This document shows, one piece after another, positions 61,501 through 64,000 of a stretch of DNA of 64,000 nt. The DNA lies in NCBI GenBank assembly GCA_014898415.1, contig RCTD01000006.1, positions 744,001 to 808,000 of the forward strand, in the 5' to 3' direction. Position numbers and translations under genes: made by a program. The notes under the pieces were generated by a model. The model did not search any database. It had not been told where the DNA came from and saw only the letters and a list, made by a program, of their open reading frames with translations. Every line of letters starts with the position of its first letter. Within the stretch, counting starts at the first letter, position 1. The stretch is from Stromatinia cepivora (taxonomy: Eukaryota > Ascomycota > Leotiomycetes > Helotiales > Sclerotiniaceae).

Positions 61501-64000
61501 ATCGAGGTGAATATTATTAACAGTAAAGTATTCCTGAAATCCTTTTAATTCCGAATCTTCAATATTGTTAAATATGTTTTCGATGTTAAAGTTAAGGTCA
61601 ATTTGAATAATATTTATGTTGAACTTTATAGAATTTAAAATCATTTTAAAATTTAGAATACCAATCAGGAATTCTAGGAAATGGTTTTTAATAAATTCTT
61701 CAAATTTCCCTTCACTCTTGATGGCATCTAGGACTTTTGGGAGGTCACCGGTACAATCCTTAGGATTTACACCATCTATTCTTTTTCTAGCTTTTCAAGA
61801 TCAGTTTTCATAATATTTGCTTTGCGTTTTGGTTTAGTTGTCCAGCAATTGGTTTTATTAATATTATTGTTATTAGTAATTTATATAATTTGTTTATCTC
61901 TTTTATATTCAAAATCGATCTTTTCTGTAAATAGGTATGGTATCCCCAGCAGCAATGGGTTTTTGGCGTTATTCAAGATAAAGATATCGATAACATTCTT
62001 AATTCCTTTAAAATTGACTTCTATATCTTCAATCAATCTATACAAGGTGGTGGTACTTCTATTAGGGGTAATCATTATCGTTTTATATTTGTGTATTATG
62101 AGTCCCAATTCTTTTGTAACTTCCAGGTTCATCATGTTGATTATCGATTCCGAATCGATAATACCGTTAATCTTGATATTCTTATCTATAAGGGTTACAA
62201 TGATAGTAAGTATATTGTATATTTCTTTTAATTGATAATTAAAGGAGGCGTTTAAATGATTAATAGTTACTAAAGCTATTACAGCTTTTTCGGCAAGAAT
62301 TTCTGAATTTCTGAAAAGCTTTTTTCGTTCTTCGATATCTGCAATTAATGCTTTCTTGAGAGTTTGTTTAAGAAGATCTAGTATATATATAAAAACAATC
62401 CCAATTGTTATTGGGATTTCGATTTTGCAAATCCGTTTCAAGATTTCTGTTGGGGATTCTGTGGTATAAGCAGTGATTAATACTTGCTTTTTTATTCTTG
62501 AGGATCTAATACGAGAATTGGATATTCTATTCTTTCGCATTATACCATTCTTATTGGGTTCAAGAAAGCCCTCCCCTCCTTAAGATTTTTCTGCTTCGTC
62601 TTCTTCGCTTTTATCGATATTTATGGTTTCATCCTTATTGGAGAATTCTTTCTTTAACCTCTCCCTTTCAATTTGATCCATTATTTTGAGCAATACTTTT
62701 CGAGAAGTATTTAACGATTTTTGGGGTTTATCAATTTTGTTTTATTTTATCGATTTAGACTTTTTAGATGGTCGACTTTGTGGTTTTAAAGTTTCTTTAA
62801 ACTGGGTAACTATATTAACATTGATAATTTCCCCTTTTTGATGGTTAACATTATTTACAAATGTACTTTTTATGATTTCGATATTAGAGATTCCGAGATT
62901 CGGCGAGTCATCCTTAGTATTGGGTTTTTCCAGTTGCTTTTCTTATTGGTCAAGTTTATAAGTTTTTGCATATATTTCAATTTGATGGCTTTCTAGGGAA
63001 TCCTTTTGCTTGAAGATTGGGGAAGGGTTGAAACATTCTTTAGGATCAAATATAAAGATTCTGTATTCGTTATAATGATACAATCCAGTATTAATATTAT
63101 CGATCTTTTTAAGGCAATTTTGTTTTATAATATGATTATTATTATAAAAAGATCTTTCAAAGCAATAGTAACAGAGATAATCCTTCTTATAAGTTCCATT
63201 CACATCAAGAAGAATTCTCTCCTGTTCATTTTGAATAGGATAATTATCATATCTCGTATTGCCTCCTCAATAAATAATTTGATATTGTAATAACGAAAAA
63301 GATAACTTCGAATCCCTTGTACCTTTGATTCTTACCCTTAAATGATTCATACTAAATTTATCCAAGAGGTCAGTAATTTCATCTATAACGTTTTTTGGCT
63401 TCTATCCTTAAGAATAAAGCTTTATATTAGCATTAAAAACAAATAGAGTTTTCATATATTCATATATAATCTAGGAAACAGTAGTTTGATGAAATTTAGG
63501 TCTTTTGTAAATTCGGACAATAGAATCCTTAGAAAAGTATTATTTGTAGGTTTTGTTTATTATTCTCTTGAAATTCATAGAAACAGGATCATCAAGGTTA
63601 ACTTTAAATTGTTTAGCAATCTTCTTTCCCATTTAGGTATACAGGTCATGTAGGAATATCCTTTTAACTTTGAATTCGGTGATTATATGATTATCAATGA
63701 GTTGAGTAACCGAAAATGCGAATTTAGCAATATAGTTTTTTATTATTGTTGGATTTGTATTATAGTTTCCTTTATTCTTGTTACACTAACTATCAATAAA
63801 TTGATCAAGAAAATCTCGAGTACCTATTATTTACTGAGTATCGTAATTACAAAAGCATCGGAGTAATACTGGTTTCAATTTTTCTTTTCAATTATATTTA
63901 ATAGGGTTGTATTCCAGCATAAGTTTGATTTGGATAACAATGGTATAATCGTAGTATTAAGGAAATCGAGTTTGCATTTCCTTATTGGATATACTGTAAT
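58501..64000 (-). pseudogene. Ty3/gypsy gag-pol remnant, runs off the right edge
   Basis: Minus-strand domains appear in gypsy order. Gag with a Cys/His knuckle-like stretch (CYYCFE...H...C) is near 63,203-62,943 and continues to the window edge. The retropepsin region is at 62,540-61,881 (GIIDSESIINMMNLEV, then NPLLLGIPYLF). The pol linker is at 61,326-61,078. Reverse transcriptase runs about 61,080-60,480, with YLNNIG where YLDDIG is expected. The RT connection and RNase H run about 60,312-59,590 (VINTSLIEW, then FLLEINTN and IRLFDFDIKYIP). Integrase lies at about 59,280-58,920 (zinc-finger CSVCQF, VDMDIT, then a decayed NKKPKNKN and KYRIDKIKISVYY). Catalytic Asp-to-Asn changes and Gln/Trp stops show RIP decay. 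Confidence 0.83.

Overview
The window is nuclear DNA from a filamentous ascomycete. Genes carry short (about 50-100 bp) GT-AG introns with CTNAY-like branch sites, and the proteins are typical ascomycete orthologues: a Zn2Cys6 regulator with a fungal-specific domain, Spc24, Fis1, Ctf18, Med21 and an RCC1-type exchange factor. The style of the proteins and the RIP-damaged transposons point to Leotiomycetes, most likely Sclerotiniaceae (Botrytis/Sclerotinia-like). That placement is an inference. Exon models were worked out by hand from splice sites and frame, and the spliced frames were checked for continuity.

Layout. 0.2-15.4 kb is gene-dense housekeeping DNA: a TatD-type hydrolase (-), a small membrane protein (+), kinetochore Spc24 (-), mitochondrial fission protein Fis1 (+), a RING-H2 E3 ligase (+), a Zn2Cys6 transcription factor (-) and the clamp-loader subunit Ctf18 (+). 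15.4-27.1 kb is a gene desert of ordinary composition; its clearest structure is a 471-bp hAT-like MITE at 24,340-24,810. 27.1-45.1 kb is gene-bearing again: RRG7-like protein (-), Med21 (+), an HAD pyrimidine 5'-nucleotidase (-), a large disordered fungal protein (+), a multi-KH RNA-binding protein (+) and an RCC1/Pim1-type Ran GEF (+). Long intergenic stretches with minisatellites flank the KH gene. A foldback element of about 150 bp lies just behind the RCC1 gene.

From about 46.46 kb to the right edge the composition drops abruptly to very AT-rich DNA (one row I counted was 20% GC, another 38%). This block is RIP-type wreckage of nested transposons. It holds a pogo/Fot1 DDE transposase pseudogene (+) interrupted by an LTR at 47,403, a Ty1/copia pol on the minus strand, an unrecognised minus-strand coding remnant of about 1,000 codons, and a Ty3/gypsy gag-pol on the minus strand that runs off the window. 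Stops at former Gln and Trp codons and Asp-to-Asn changes at catalytic sites fit C-to-T/G-to-A mutation. No intact host gene was found there.

Many neighbours are divergent pairs sharing 300-700 bp promoters: TatD/membrane protein, Spc24/Fis1, TF/Ctf18, RRG7/Med21 and nucleotidase/disordered protein. The genes do not form one pathway. Chromosome maintenance is well represented (Spc24, Ctf18, RCC1), as are mitochondrial functions (Fis1, RRG7, possibly the nucleotidase).
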